This document shows, in pieces, positions 38,525 to 47,695 of a DNA stretch of 64,000 nucleotides. The position numbers and the translations under genes are program-made. The notes under the pieces are model-generated. The model was not told the origin of the DNA. It made no database searches and saw only the letters and a list, made by a program, of their open reading frames with translations. The stretch is from Marinobacterium zhoushanense (GTDB lineage: Bacteria > Pseudomonadota > Gammaproteobacteria > Pseudomonadales > Balneatricaceae), in NCBI RefSeq assembly GCF_014641945.1, contig NZ_BMIJ01000004.1:374174-438173 (forward strand). The letters are read 5' to 3'. The stretch's first letter is position 1. Each line of letters opens with the position of its first letter.

Positions 38525-40168
38525 ATGCTTACTCATATGAAAGGATTTCTTAAGCGCCCCCTTAGCCTGGCCATTATGACCAACCTATCGGTCACCGCAG
38601 CCCAGGCCGCTATCACTACCAATTTCGATGTAACGGCAGCTGATGCCACTTTTCAGACCATCGAAATCAACCAAGCAATCAACGGATGGCGTAACGCGGG
38701 CACAGCCAGTGACCCCACCGCCTATACCTATACCTATATCGCGATCAACTTCACCACAGATGCGGACGGCAGTTACACCTTTGGACAAAACGCCTACGCG
38801 ATCGATACGACAATGGCGGTGTATTACAACGGTAGTTTCGACTTGGACAGCCTTGTCGATGCGGATGCTTATGATGATGACGGATCAGACTCGAGCAAGA
38901 CATGTGGAGGTTTTAACTGTCCGGAAGTTACTGCCAACCTAACCGCGGGCCAAGTCAATACGCTGGTCATTTCCACCTATAACCCGGCAACCGGCGGTAG
39001 TCTCACCCTGCCTATCTCGGCATATGCCACCGGCGCAGGAAACGTGATCTTCACCGTTTACGTACCGACCAGCACTTCAGTTACGTCAAGTACCGAGACT
39101 CTTAGAAATACACCGGCTTACAGCGCTGCCGTTATCCTCGATGCAAATGCTGATCTCCTCAGCCTGTTTGATGGTCTTTCAACCGACGCCGAGATTTCAG
39201 ATGCCGCCTCACAGACGCTCCCCCTGCTAACAGGGGCAGGTTACATGGCCGCCCGCACCACTCTTTACGGCATCAATGGCGCAGTCAGTGCCCGTCAGGA
39301 CGCCAACCTGGGCCTATCCTCTGGCGATGCAATGCTCAGCGACCAGCATTTCTGGATCAAACCCTTTGGTACCTGGACCGAGCAGGATGACCGTAACGGT
39401 GTATCCGGCTACGACGCCAACACTGGTGGTCTGGTGCTGGGTCTGGACAGCTCGATCAACGACCTGACCCGCCTGGGTGTTGCGTTTGCCTATGCCAGCA
39501 CCAACGTGGACAGCAACTCCAGCGTTGCACCACAGAGCCTGGATATCGACAGCTACCAGCTGATCGGTTACGGTTCCCGCGCGCTGAACGAGAACACCGA
39601 CCTGACCTTCCAGGCTGACTTCGGTCAGAACCAGAACCAGGGTAAGCGCGTTATCGCTTTCACCAGCAGCGTGGCTGACTCCGACTACGACAGCTACACT
39701 GCTCACCTGGGCGCTGGCGTTTCCCACACCTACGCCATCAACGATGCCAACCGCGCTATTGCCACCGCTAAAGCGGACTACACCTGGATCAAGGATGAGT
39801 CATACACCGAATCCGGTGCGGGCCTTTTGAACCTGGATGTGGAGAGCAACACCACCGAAGCACTGGTAGCCGGTTTTGAGGGTCAGCTGATCCACACGCT
39901 GAACCCGACAACCGAGCTGAACGCCAAGCTGGGCGTGGGCTACGACCTGATCAACGAGCAGGCCAGCATCACCTCCGCCTTTGCCGGAGCGCCGAGTGCC
40001 CAGTTCACCACCGAAGGACTTGATCCAAACCCGTGGATCGGTAATGTCGGTTTCGGTCTGTTGCACACTGCCGATAACGGTGCCGAAATCAGCGCCAACT
40101 ACGATGCCGAGTACCGCTCCGACTACCTGAGCCAGACCGCCTCCATCAAGGTACGCCTCGCGTTTTAA
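38525..40168 (+). CDS. autotransporter-type outer-membrane beta-barrel protein
   Basis: 547 residues. A signal peptide ends near TAAQA, then about 200 residues of Thr-, Ser- and Asp-rich beta passenger with a possible disulfide pair in CGGFNC, then a beta-barrel of about 280 residues beginning near HFWIKPFGTW and ending in the outer-membrane signature with terminal Phe (IKVRLAF). The barrel matches the autotransporter beta-domain. The passenger has no recognised enzymatic motif. Codon choice in the barrel is much more biased than in the passenger. A second ATG at 38537 is also possible. Confidence 0.78.
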   Translation: MLTHMKGFLKRPLSLAIMTNLSVTAAQAAITTNFDVTAADATFQTIEINQAINGWRNAGTASDPTAYTYTYIAINFTTDADGSYTFGQNAYAIDTTMAVYYNGSFDLDSLVDADAYDDDGSDSSKTCGGFNCPEVTANLTAGQVNTLVISTYNPATGGSLTLPISAYATGAGNVIFTVYVPTSTSVTSSTETLRNTPAYSAAVILDANADLLSLFDGLSTDAEISDAASQTLPLLTGAGYMAARTTLYGINGAVSARQDANLGLSSGDAMLSDQHFWIKPFGTWTEQDDRNGVSGYDANTGGLVLGLDSSINDLTRLGVAFAYASTNVDSNSSVAPQSLDIDSYQLIGYGSRALNENTDLTFQADFGQNQNQGKRVIAFTSSVADSDYDSYTAHLGAGVSHTYAINDANRAIATAKADYTWIKDESYTESGAGLLNLDVESNTTEALVAGFEGQLIHTLNPTTELNAKLGVGYDLINEQASITSAFAGAPSAQFTTEGLDPNPWIGNVGFGLLHTADNGAEISANYDAEYRSDYLSQTASIKVRLAF

Positions 40169-40192
40169 GAGATCGCGATACGCTTTAAACTC

Positions 40193-40224
40193 AAGGTCGT
40201 GGGTTTTCGCCCACGGCCTTTTTT
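40193..40224 (+). terminator. rho-independent terminator of the autotransporter gene
   Basis: Perfect-but-one stem GGTCGTGGG / CCCACGGCC with a TTTTCG loop and six T. It starts 26 bp after the stop. Confidence 0.9.
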
Positions 40225-40249
40225 ACTTTTTCATATTCAAAGTACACAG

Positions 40250-41146
40250 ATGCATCTACTGATACGGCGCGCAATCCCAATACTGTCAGCAGCGGTCATC
40301 CTAAGCGGCTGTACTGCATTGCCCACGCCGCAACAGCGGATCGATAATGCCAGTCACATTGCAAGCCGGCAGGGATGGGTTCCGTTTTCGGTGAGGACCG
40401 GGAATTTAACGCTATCGGGGTATGCACCCGAAAAGCCTGCCTTAAATGGACAGCTCAGAGTCTATATCGAAGGCGATGGGCTCGCCTGGATCAGCCGTAG
40501 TCGTCCATCACCCAACCCGACACCCGTTAATCCAGTCGCGCTTAACCTGGCGCTGGCCGATCCAGGTAAAAATGCGATCTATTTAGGCAGACCCTGCCAA
40601 TATCAGTCGCGATCTGATTGCCCTTCCCGATATTGGCTGGAGCGCCGTTTTTCAGCTGAAGTTATCCAGAGCTATGAGCAGGCGCTGGACCAGCTAAAAC
40701 AACGATATGCCGTTGAATCATATACGCTCATCGGTTTTTCAGGCGGCGGCGCTATAGCCGCTCTGCTAGCCGCCAAGCGAACGGATGTCAGCTTTTTGAT
40801 TACCGTTGCCGGCAATCTGGATACCCAATACTGGACGAAGCACCACCACATATCACCGCTTGAAGGATCGCTTAACCCTAGAGATTCAGTCCCCCAGCTA
40901 GCGCGAGTTAAGCAATGGCACTTCGTCGGCAGCAACGACCGGATAATTCCACCGTCGATGATCCTGCAGTTTATCGACCGATTTCCCAAGCTCTCGAAAC
41001 CAACAATACGGGTCGTTCCTGGCTACGACCACCATTGCTGCTGGACAGATCACTGGCCGGATCAACTCGCCGAAACCGAACAGCTCGACCGAAAGCCAGA
41101 TAAAAAAAGCCCCCGGGTTGCGGGGGCAGAAGGATTAGAACCGTGA
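40250..41146 (+). CDS. alpha/beta hydrolase lipoprotein
   Basis: 298 residues with a lipoprotein signal (AAVILSGC). The alpha/beta hydrolase nucleophile elbow is GFSGGG (Ser), and the late HHCCW segment may hold the catalytic His. ATG at 40250 is used; the longer frame would run back through the preceding terminator. The last 15 codons read through a minus-strand terminator (41102-41127), so the natural end could differ slightly. Substrate unknown. Confidence 0.75.
   Translation: MHLLIRRAIPILSAAVILSGCTALPTPQQRIDNASHIASRQGWVPFSVRTGNLTLSGYAPEKPALNGQLRVYIEGDGLAWISRSRPSPNPTPVNPVALNLALADPGKNAIYLGRPCQYQSRSDCPSRYWLERRFSAEVIQSYEQALDQLKQRYAVESYTLIGFSGGGAIAALLAAKRTDVSFLITVAGNLDTQYWTKHHHISPLEGSLNPRDSVPQLARVKQWHFVGSNDRIIPPSMILQFIDRFPKLSKPTIRVVPGYDHHCCWTDHWPDQLAETEQLDRKPDKKSPRVAGAEGLEP
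41102..41127 (-). terminator. terminator of the dgcAB-etfAB operon
   Basis: On the minus strand, GCCCCCG-CAACC-CGGGGGC followed by seven T. It lies about 240 bp after the etfB stop and inside the 3' end of the convergent hydrolase gene. Confidence 0.85.
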
Positions 41147-41364
41147 ATGCTCCGGGGTGCGCCGGAGACTTGAAGAACAACCGGTGCCGAAAGGTGGTCC
41201 GGCGCCGGTCTTAACACAGGGGATATATTCCGCAGTTGGCGTACAGAGGTGAGGCTGTCTGGCGTCGTTTGGAATATGTGTCCATTGTGGACCGAGCAAA
41301 GATCAGCCACCTGCTCATGATCGCCCCGCACGGTTCCAAGAACGACACGGGGCAAAGGCGCGTT
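41128..41364 (-). other. structured 3' untranslated region of etfB
   Basis: About 240 bp without a gene, transcribed from the etf operon. It holds hairpins ACCGGTGCCG / CGGCGCCGGT (41180-41189 and 41200-41209, one wobble) and CTCCGG / CCGGAG (about 41150-41167) before the terminator. Confidence 0.5.
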
Positions 41365-42159
41365 TTAACGCAGTACGCCCTCTTCCAGGAGCAGGTCAAA
41401 CACCGCCTGAGCCATCTCGCTGGCGGGCTTGTCACGCAGCACCTTACCGCCGTCACCGGTCGATTTCGCGGTCGCCGCCTTGAAGCGGTCGGCTGCGGTT
41501 TTCGCCTTGACCACCTTGAGACGCTTCGGACGTTTGCGCGCGGGCGCCTCGGTCCAACCGGCCTTAACCTCGTCATTCACCGCGACACCGATATCCTCGC
41601 TATCCATCAGCGCACGGCTACCGGGTCCAAAAGCACTCTGACGGGGTGCAGCTGCGGCCATATCAACACTGGCGACGAACGGCAGCGGTACGCGCAGCGC
41701 ACGACGCTGACCACGCGGCAGCGCCTGCAGCAGATTCGCCTCGCCGTTATCGATGCTGACGATCTCGGCTATTCGCGTGACCACCGGCAGACCCAACGCC
41801 TCGCCAAGCAGATAAGGCGTCATACCGGATGACTCTCCACTCTCGGCACGAACGCCGGTCAGAATGATGTCCGGCTTCTGCTGCTTGAGGTACTGGCTCA
41901 ACGCCGGCACCACATCAGCAGTTTCGCCCTGCTGCAAGATACGCAACTTCTTCAGTCCCATACCGGCATACGCGCGCAGGGAGTCCGCCTGCGGATCACC
42001 CGCATGCAGCACTTCCATACCCTGAGGAGACAGGGTCATGGCCATCTCTACAGCACGGGCATCCTGCTCGGCGCGCCGGGCGCGACCGGAACCGGGGTGC
42101 TTGCCGATGGAGATCAGTGCTGTGATTCGCAGATTTGTTTTCCGAGTATCAGGCTGCAT
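41365..42159 (-). CDS. etfB: electron transfer flavoprotein beta subunit (dimethylglycine branch)
   Basis: 264-residue EtfB that, with EtfA, carries electrons from the demethylase to the membrane quinone pool. Visible features are the AEQDARAVEMAMTL segment, the LTGVRAESGESSGMTPYLLGEALGLP region and a basic C-terminal linker ending in a helix. It overlaps etfA by 11 bp. This position matches the etf genes beside dgcAB in Pseudomonas (PA5400-PA5401), so it is a dedicated Etf rather than the general one. Confidence 0.9.
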   Translation of the reverse strand: MQPDTRKTNLRITALISIGKHPGSGRARRAEQDARAVEMAMTLSPQGMEVLHAGDPQADSLRAYAGMGLKKLRILQQGETADVVPALSQYLKQQKPDIILTGVRAESGESSGMTPYLLGEALGLPVVTRIAEIVSIDNGEANLLQALPRGQRRALRVPLPFVASVDMAAAAPRQSAFGPGSRALMDSEDIGVAVNDEVKAGWTEAPARKRPKRLKVVKAKTAADRFKAATAKSTGDGGKVLRDKPASEMAQAVFDLLLEEGVLR

Positions 42160-43390
42160 TCTCTACTACCTCCTGACGATAAGCGCTGGCCAGTCGGATC
42201 AGCTCCGCCAGCACTTCGCTACTGTCACCGATAACGCTGAGTGCGGCACGCTTGACCATGTCACAGCCGATATCGGTATTGATGGCGATCACCTTGTCGC
42301 ACTGGCCGATACCCTGCATGTGCTGGATCGCACCGGAGATACCCACCGCCACGTAAACGCGTGCCGTAACCCAGGTACCGGTCGCACCAACCTGACGGAA
42401 ACGCGGCATATGGCCGTCGTCCACCGCCACACGACTGGCCCCCTCGGTTGCACCGAGCGCCTCGGCGGCTTGATGGAACTGAGCCCAGTCGCGGACACCG
42501 TTACCGGCAGAAAGGATGAACTCGGCTTCTGCCAGCGGGATCGCATTCGGGTCGACAGCCACCTGACCACAATCGCGAATCGACGCGCTGCCTGCCACCG
42601 TACCGGACAGTTCGACCGGAAGTACTTCGTGACGCGTTTCGTCGATCTGGTCTGCGCACTCCTCTGCCAACAGCAGCAGGCGCGGTGTCTGGCGCGTGAG
42701 ATCGCTGGTACCGCCGGCACCACGGCAGATGGTCTGCTCGACACTGACCTGCCAGGCCTGGGTCGCCGGGCGTTCGCCGATACGAGCCGCGAGACGACAG
42801 CCCAACTCGAAGCCGGCGGCGACGCTATCCGGCAGCAGCCAGTAGCGCGGCGCGTACTCTTTTTCGATCTGAGCCAGAGCCGCAACGCGCAGCTCCGGCG
42901 AATAGCCCTCGTACTCATCGCCCTGCAATTGCAGCAAGCGATCCACGCCGGCCTTATCGAACGCCTCTTCGCGGTGCTCACCGAACACGATGGTCAGCAC
43001 GGCGCCATTACCGCCGATCTCGCCGATCAACTTGTGAGCCTGACCGATCACGTCCTTATCGTGACCGTTGAGACGACCACCGACCATATCGGGCACTACC
43101 GCGATGTAGTAGTCCGGGTTTTCCACGCGGTGCAGCGGCAGCTCTACCTCTTTCGCCGCACCGGCGGCGCGACGACCACCGCCACTCACCGGTCCGCTGG
43201 CATTCATACGGTCGATACGCTTGATACCGTTGGGGCCGATAAAGCCAACCGCATGGGGGTTACGGCGAATCAGGCCGGAGGGTCCACGGGTTTCGGCCGG
43301 GCTCGCCTGCATCGCCTGGTGCAGCGGATGCAGCCGGTTGCGAGCGATCCACTCGGCGCGCGGATCACGGCGGATAATATCCTCACTCAT
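42149..43390 (-). CDS. etfA: electron transfer flavoprotein alpha subunit (dimethylglycine branch)
   Basis: 413 residues, longer than usual EtfA because of an N-terminal extension of about 90 residues rich in Arg and Pro. The C-terminal FAD domain is clear: GATGTWVTARVYVAVGISG and DKVIAINTD. ATG at 43390 overlaps the dgcB stop (ATGA), indicating tight coupling. Confidence 0.92.
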   Translation of the reverse strand: MSEDIIRRDPRAEWIARNRLHPLHQAMQASPAETRGPSGLIRRNPHAVGFIGPNGIKRIDRMNASGPVSGGGRRAAGAAKEVELPLHRVENPDYYIAVVPDMVGGRLNGHDKDVIGQAHKLIGEIGGNGAVLTIVFGEHREEAFDKAGVDRLLQLQGDEYEGYSPELRVAALAQIEKEYAPRYWLLPDSVAAGFELGCRLAARIGERPATQAWQVSVEQTICRGAGGTSDLTRQTPRLLLLAEECADQIDETRHEVLPVELSGTVAGSASIRDCGQVAVDPNAIPLAEAEFILSAGNGVRDWAQFHQAAEALGATEGASRVAVDDGHMPRFRQVGATGTWVTARVYVAVGISGAIQHMQGIGQCDKVIAINTDIGCDMVKRAALSVIGDSSEVLAELIRLASAYRQEVVENAA

Positions 43391-45369
43391 CAGGAGACCT
43401 CCTCAGCCAGCTGCTTTTTTGCCGCTTTACCCTGACCGGACACGCTGGATTTTGCCGGCGCAACCTCTTCGATCAGCGCTTCCGCCACAAGCTCCGCGAT
43501 ATCCTTGACCTCAGCCCTGGGTTCCACGACACCCTCAAGCATCGCAGTACACTGCTGACAGCCTACCGCCACCAGCTCGGCTCCGACTTCACGGACCTCG
43601 TCCATGCGCATATCGGCAATACGGCGCTCACCCGGAATATCGGTGATCGGCGCACCGCCACCGCCGCCACAGCAACGGGAACGGAAGCCGGAGCGCTGCA
43701 TCTCGGCCAGCTCGATACCCAGCTCTTTCAGCAGCTCGCGCGGTGAGTCGTACTCGCCGTTGTAGCGACCCAGGTAGCAGGGATCGTGATAGGTCACGGT
43801 ACCGCCCTTGAATTCGCTCAGGTTGAGCAGTTCCGCCTTGACCAGCTCATTGATGAAGGTGGTGTGATGCAGCACCTCGTAAGCCGGTTTCTGACCCGCC
43901 GGATAGAGATCCGGGTATTCGTTCTTCAAGCAGTGGAAGGCGTGCGGATCGGTGGTCACGATGCGGTTGAACTTGTACTGGCTCAGTGCGGCAATATTGC
44001 GCTTGGCCAGGCTCTGGAAGGTCGCATCGTCGCCCAGACGACGGGCTACATCACCGGAATCGCGCTCCTCGTCGCCAAGCACAGCGAAGTCCACATTGGC
44101 GGCCTTGAGCACTTTCACGAACGCACGCAGGATACGTTGACTGCGCATATCGAAGGCGCCGTCGGAAACCCAGAACAGCACGTCGACCTCTTTCACGTCC
44201 TTCATGACGCGCAGATTCTGGTCGGCCGCCCAGTTCATCCGACTACCCGGATTGAAACCACTGGGGTTGTCGGTGGCGATCAGGTTTTCCAGTACCTCGG
44301 CACCCTTGTTCGGCGTGCTGCCCTTCTCCAGAGTCAGGAAGCGACGCATGTCGACGATCGCATCCACGTGCTCGATCATCATCGGACACTCCTCGACACA
44401 GGCGCGACAGGTGGTGCAGGACCAGAGTGTATCCGGGTTTACCAGACCTTCGGTGATCGACAGGTTCGGACCACCGACGGCGAAGCCTACATCCTTGCCA
44501 GGATAGGGACTGCCGGCAAACTTGGCGTCCGAACCACCAGCCAGACCCACCACCATATCCTGGATCAGCTTCTTCGGGTTCAGCGGCTGGCCGGCCGCAA
44601 ACGCCGGACACATCGCCTCGCATTTACCGCACTGCACACAGGCATCGAAGCCGAGCAGCTGGTTCCATTTGAAATCGGTAGGCTTCTCAACACCCAGCTT
44701 CGCAGCATTCAGGTCGACCGGTTTGAGACCAGTTGAGCGGCCACCGCCAAAGCGCTCCGGACGACGGTGAAACGCCAGATGCAGAGCACCGGCGAAGGCG
44801 TGCTTCATTGGACCGCCCCAGGCCATGCCGAACACCAGCTCGCCCAGGCCCCAGACGATGCCGGCCGCCAGCACGACAGCCAGCACCCAACCGCCGAAGT
44901 CCGCAGGCAGTACTCCGGCAGCCGGCAGGGTGGCGATGAAGAAGCTGACGGCGAACATCAGCAGACTCTTGGGCAGGCGCATCCACGGCCCTTTCGACAG
45001 GCGTGCAGGCGGATTGCGACGACGCTTCCAGACAAAGAAGCTGCCGACAAACATCAGCACCAGAGCGCCGAGCAGCGCATAGCTGAGCCAGCGGCTTTCA
45101 ATACCAAACAGGTGCACAGCCAGGATCAGCACCATCGACAGCACAAAGCCGCCGGCGGTCGCCACATGGGTCTTGGACATGTACTTGTCACGTTCTACTA
45201 CGTGGTGCAGATCCACCAGGTAGCGGCGCGGCATCGCCATCAGGCCGGACAGGAGATTGACCTTTTCCGGCTGACCTGCGCGCCACAGGCTGATCCGCTT
45301 GAGCATACCGGCCACAGCCAGCAGCAGCGCTGCGGAGATCAGAATGGGGAGTAACCAATCGAGGATCAT
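43390..45369 (-). CDS. dgcB: dimethylglycine demethylation Fe-S membrane subunit
   Basis: 659 residues. The first ~200 residues have several hydrophobic segments. Two [4Fe-4S] motifs follow (CVQCGKCEAMC and CTTCRACVEEC), and the C-terminal part has CCG-type domains of the heterodisulfide-reductase family (CYLGRYNGEYDSPR, CCGGGGGAPITDIPGER). DgcB acts with DgcA in conversion of dimethylglycine to sarcosine and formaldehyde. It is followed at once by etfAB and separated from dgcA by a 185-bp gap with a large hairpin. Confidence 0.93.
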   Translation of the reverse strand: MILDWLLPILISAALLLAVAGMLKRISLWRAGQPEKVNLLSGLMAMPRRYLVDLHHVVERDKYMSKTHVATAGGFVLSMVLILAVHLFGIESRWLSYALLGALVLMFVGSFFVWKRRRNPPARLSKGPWMRLPKSLLMFAVSFFIATLPAAGVLPADFGGWVLAVVLAAGIVWGLGELVFGMAWGGPMKHAFAGALHLAFHRRPERFGGGRSTGLKPVDLNAAKLGVEKPTDFKWNQLLGFDACVQCGKCEAMCPAFAAGQPLNPKKLIQDMVVGLAGGSDAKFAGSPYPGKDVGFAVGGPNLSITEGLVNPDTLWSCTTCRACVEECPMMIEHVDAIVDMRRFLTLEKGSTPNKGAEVLENLIATDNPSGFNPGSRMNWAADQNLRVMKDVKEVDVLFWVSDGAFDMRSQRILRAFVKVLKAANVDFAVLGDEERDSGDVARRLGDDATFQSLAKRNIAALSQYKFNRIVTTDPHAFHCLKNEYPDLYPAGQKPAYEVLHHTTFINELVKAELLNLSEFKGGTVTYHDPCYLGRYNGEYDSPRELLKELGIELAEMQRSGFRSRCCGGGGGAPITDIPGERRIADMRMDEVREVGAELVAVGCQQCTAMLEGVVEPRAEVKDIAELVAEALIEEVAPAKSSVSGQGKAAKKQLAEEVS

Positions 45370-45420
45370 GATGAGCCCTCTCGAATTAACCTAGGCATGT
45401 ACGTGGCAGCGATATCCGAC

Positions 45421-45528
45421 GGCGGCGAGCAGGTGGTTGCGGGCTGACCCTCGCCGGCATGGATGCCGGCGCGGAGCCCCCAGGGATGGGTTCACGGCGT
45501 GTCAGCACGTGACCACCTGCTTGTCGCC
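45421..45528. repeat. 108-nt near-perfect hairpin with two inner stem-loops
   Basis: Outer arms 45421-45437 and 45512-45528 pair at 17 positions (two as G-U), and pairing continues inward through 45443-45448 with 45501-45506 (GCTGAC/GTCAGC). Inside are CGCCGGCAT-GG-ATGCCGGCG at 45452-45471 and GAGCCC / GGGTTC at about 45474-45492. The result is a three-way junction. The core resembles intergenic palindromic repeats that I recall from other gammaproteobacteria, but that comparison is from memory. Confidence 0.75.
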
Positions 45529-45554
45529 TAACCGTCGAAGCTGCCGACCGGTGC

Positions 45555-47618
45555 TTACAGATCCTTACACAACCGCAGCGCGTCGTAGATCGCCGCATGA
45601 GTGTTGCGCTGGGACACACAATCACCCAGACGCCACAGAATCATGCCATCGCCCTGCTCACTCAGGATCGGCTGCGGCTTGATGTCAAACAACGCTTCGT
45701 TGTCGATCTGACCCTTGTTACGTGATTCGGCCTTCAGCTCGTAGTACAGCGCTTCGTTCGGACGGATGCCGTTTTCGACCACGATCTGGTCGACAACGCG
45801 CTCTTCCCTCTGACCGGTGTACTCGTTCTCCAGTACGGCTACCAGCTTGTCACCTTCGCGGTAGACCTTCTCCAGCATGAGGTCAGAGGTCATGATCACC
45901 TCTTTCTCATACAGGCTGCGGTAGTAGGTCGGGAAGGTAGTACCGCCGATGCCGACACCCGGCTTGATATCGTCGGTAACCAGCTCAACCATGGAGCCCT
46001 TGGAGGAGAGGTAGTCGGCCGCAGACATACCGGAGAACTCACAGATAGTGTCGTAGATCAGAACGTTTTTGCCCGGCTCGACAACGCCATTGATCACATC
46101 CCAGCTGGAAACAACCAGACCTTCAGCGGCGCCCCAGTGCGGGTTCTGCTCCAGGAACGGGGTACCGCCAGTGGCCAGAACGCAGACATCCGGCTTCAGA
46201 TCACGGATCATATCGGCATTGGCCGCAGTGCCCAGACGGATATCCACGCCCAGGCGCTCAAGCTCCATGGCCATCCAGCGGGTAATACCGGCCATCTGGT
46301 CACGCTGAGGCGCTTTCGCCGCGATAGTGATCTGACCACCCAGCTCTTCGGCTTTCTCGATCAGGGTAACGTTGTGACCGCGCTCGGCTGCCACACGGGC
46401 CGCTTCCATACCGCCAGGACCGCCGCCGACGACGACGACCTTGCGGATCGGACCAGTGGTTTTCTCGATGATGTGCGGCAGTCCCATGTACTCACGGGAG
46501 GTTGCGGCGTTCTGAATGCAGAGTACGTCCAGACCCATGTACTGACGGTCGATACAGTAGTTGGCACCGACACACTGACGGATCTGGTCGACCTGGTTCA
46601 TCTTGATCTTGGCGATGAAGTGCGGGTCAGCAATGTGAGCACGGGTCATACCGACAAAGTCGACGTAACCGGCTTCCAGGATACGCTTGGCCTGGTTCGG
46701 GTCCTTGATGTTCTGCGCGTGGATAACCGGAACGGAGACCACCTCTTTAATGCCCGCCGCCAGGTGCAGGAACGGCTCCGGCGGGTAGCTCATGTTCGGG
46801 ATAACGTTGGCCAGGGTGTTGTGAGTATCACAGCCGGAGCCGACCACGCCGAAGTAGTCGATCAGACCGGTAGCATCGTAGTACGCCGCGATCTGCTTCA
46901 TGTCGTCGTGGTTCAGACCGTCCGGATGGAACTCGTCACCGGTAATACGCATACCGACCACGAAGTCCGGACCCACCGCTTCACGCACGGCCTTGGCTAC
47001 TTCCAGACCGAAACGCATGCGGTTTTCGAAGGTGCCGCCCCACTGGTCTGTACGCTTGTTAACGCGCGGAGACCAGAACTGGTCGATCATGTGCTGGTGC
47101 ACAGCTGACAGCTCGACGCCGTCGAGACCGCCCGCTTTGGCACGCACGGCCGCTTTCGCGAAGTCGCCAATGACGCGCCAGATCTCTTCCTCTTCGATGG
47201 TCTTGCAGGTCGCGCGGTGTACCGGCTCACGGATGCCTGACGGCGACATCAGGTTCGGCCAGTTCTCACCGTCCCAACGGGAGCGGCGACCCATGTGGGT
47301 GATCTGGATCATGATCTTGCCGCCATGCTTGTGCACGGCATCGGCCAGATTCTGGAAATGGGGGATGATGCGATCGGTGGACAGGTTCACCGAGCTCCAC
47401 CAGCTCTGCGGGCTGTCGATGGAGACCACGCTGGAGCCGCCGCAGATACAGAGGCCACAGCCACCCTTGGCCTTCTCTTCGTAATACTTGACGTAACGGT
47501 CGGTGGTCATACCGCCATCGGTGGCATACACCTCGGCATGAGCGGTACTGACGATACGGTTACGGATGGTCAGCTTGTTGATGTTCAACGGCTGGAACAG
47601 TGCATCGAACTGCGACAT
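45555..47618 (-). CDS. dgcA: dimethylglycine demethylase flavoprotein subunit
   Basis: 687-residue enzyme of the old-yellow-enzyme/dienoyl-CoA reductase type. The N-terminal TIM barrel binds FMN (STAHAEVYATDGGMTTDR, GLDGVELSAVHQHMIDQFWSPRVN region), a Cys cluster follows (CVGANYCIDRQYMGLDVLC), and the C-terminal half binds NAD/FAD-like nucleotide (VVVVGGGPGGMEAARVAAERGH). It removes a methyl group from dimethylglycine to give sarcosine and formaldehyde. The gene order with dgcB and etf genes is that of Pseudomonas. Confidence 0.95.
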   Translation of the reverse strand: MSQFDALFQPLNINKLTIRNRIVSTAHAEVYATDGGMTTDRYVKYYEEKAKGGCGLCICGGSSVVSIDSPQSWWSSVNLSTDRIIPHFQNLADAVHKHGGKIMIQITHMGRRSRWDGENWPNLMSPSGIREPVHRATCKTIEEEEIWRVIGDFAKAAVRAKAGGLDGVELSAVHQHMIDQFWSPRVNKRTDQWGGTFENRMRFGLEVAKAVREAVGPDFVVGMRITGDEFHPDGLNHDDMKQIAAYYDATGLIDYFGVVGSGCDTHNTLANVIPNMSYPPEPFLHLAAGIKEVVSVPVIHAQNIKDPNQAKRILEAGYVDFVGMTRAHIADPHFIAKIKMNQVDQIRQCVGANYCIDRQYMGLDVLCIQNAATSREYMGLPHIIEKTTGPIRKVVVVGGGPGGMEAARVAAERGHNVTLIEKAEELGGQITIAAKAPQRDQMAGITRWMAMELERLGVDIRLGTAANADMIRDLKPDVCVLATGGTPFLEQNPHWGAAEGLVVSSWDVINGVVEPGKNVLIYDTICEFSGMSAADYLSSKGSMVELVTDDIKPGVGIGGTTFPTYYRSLYEKEVIMTSDLMLEKVYREGDKLVAVLENEYTGQREERVVDQIVVENGIRPNEALYYELKAESRNKGQIDNEALFDIKPQPILSEQGDGMILWRLGDCVSQRNTHAAIYDALRLCKDL

Positions 47619-47695
47619 GGTTCACCCCAATTTCGCTAAGGGCCTGCACCGACTGTCGACGGCGCAGGTTTTCTCTGTTTTTTGTTGTACGCTGA

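Noticed and set aside
41109..41150. tRNA 3'-end-like sequence on the minus strand beside the etfB terminator
   Set aside because: GGTTCTAATCC followed by CCCCCGCAACC resembles a T-arm and acceptor end, but the T-stem does not pair and no other tRNA arms are found; the pairing is explained by the terminator.
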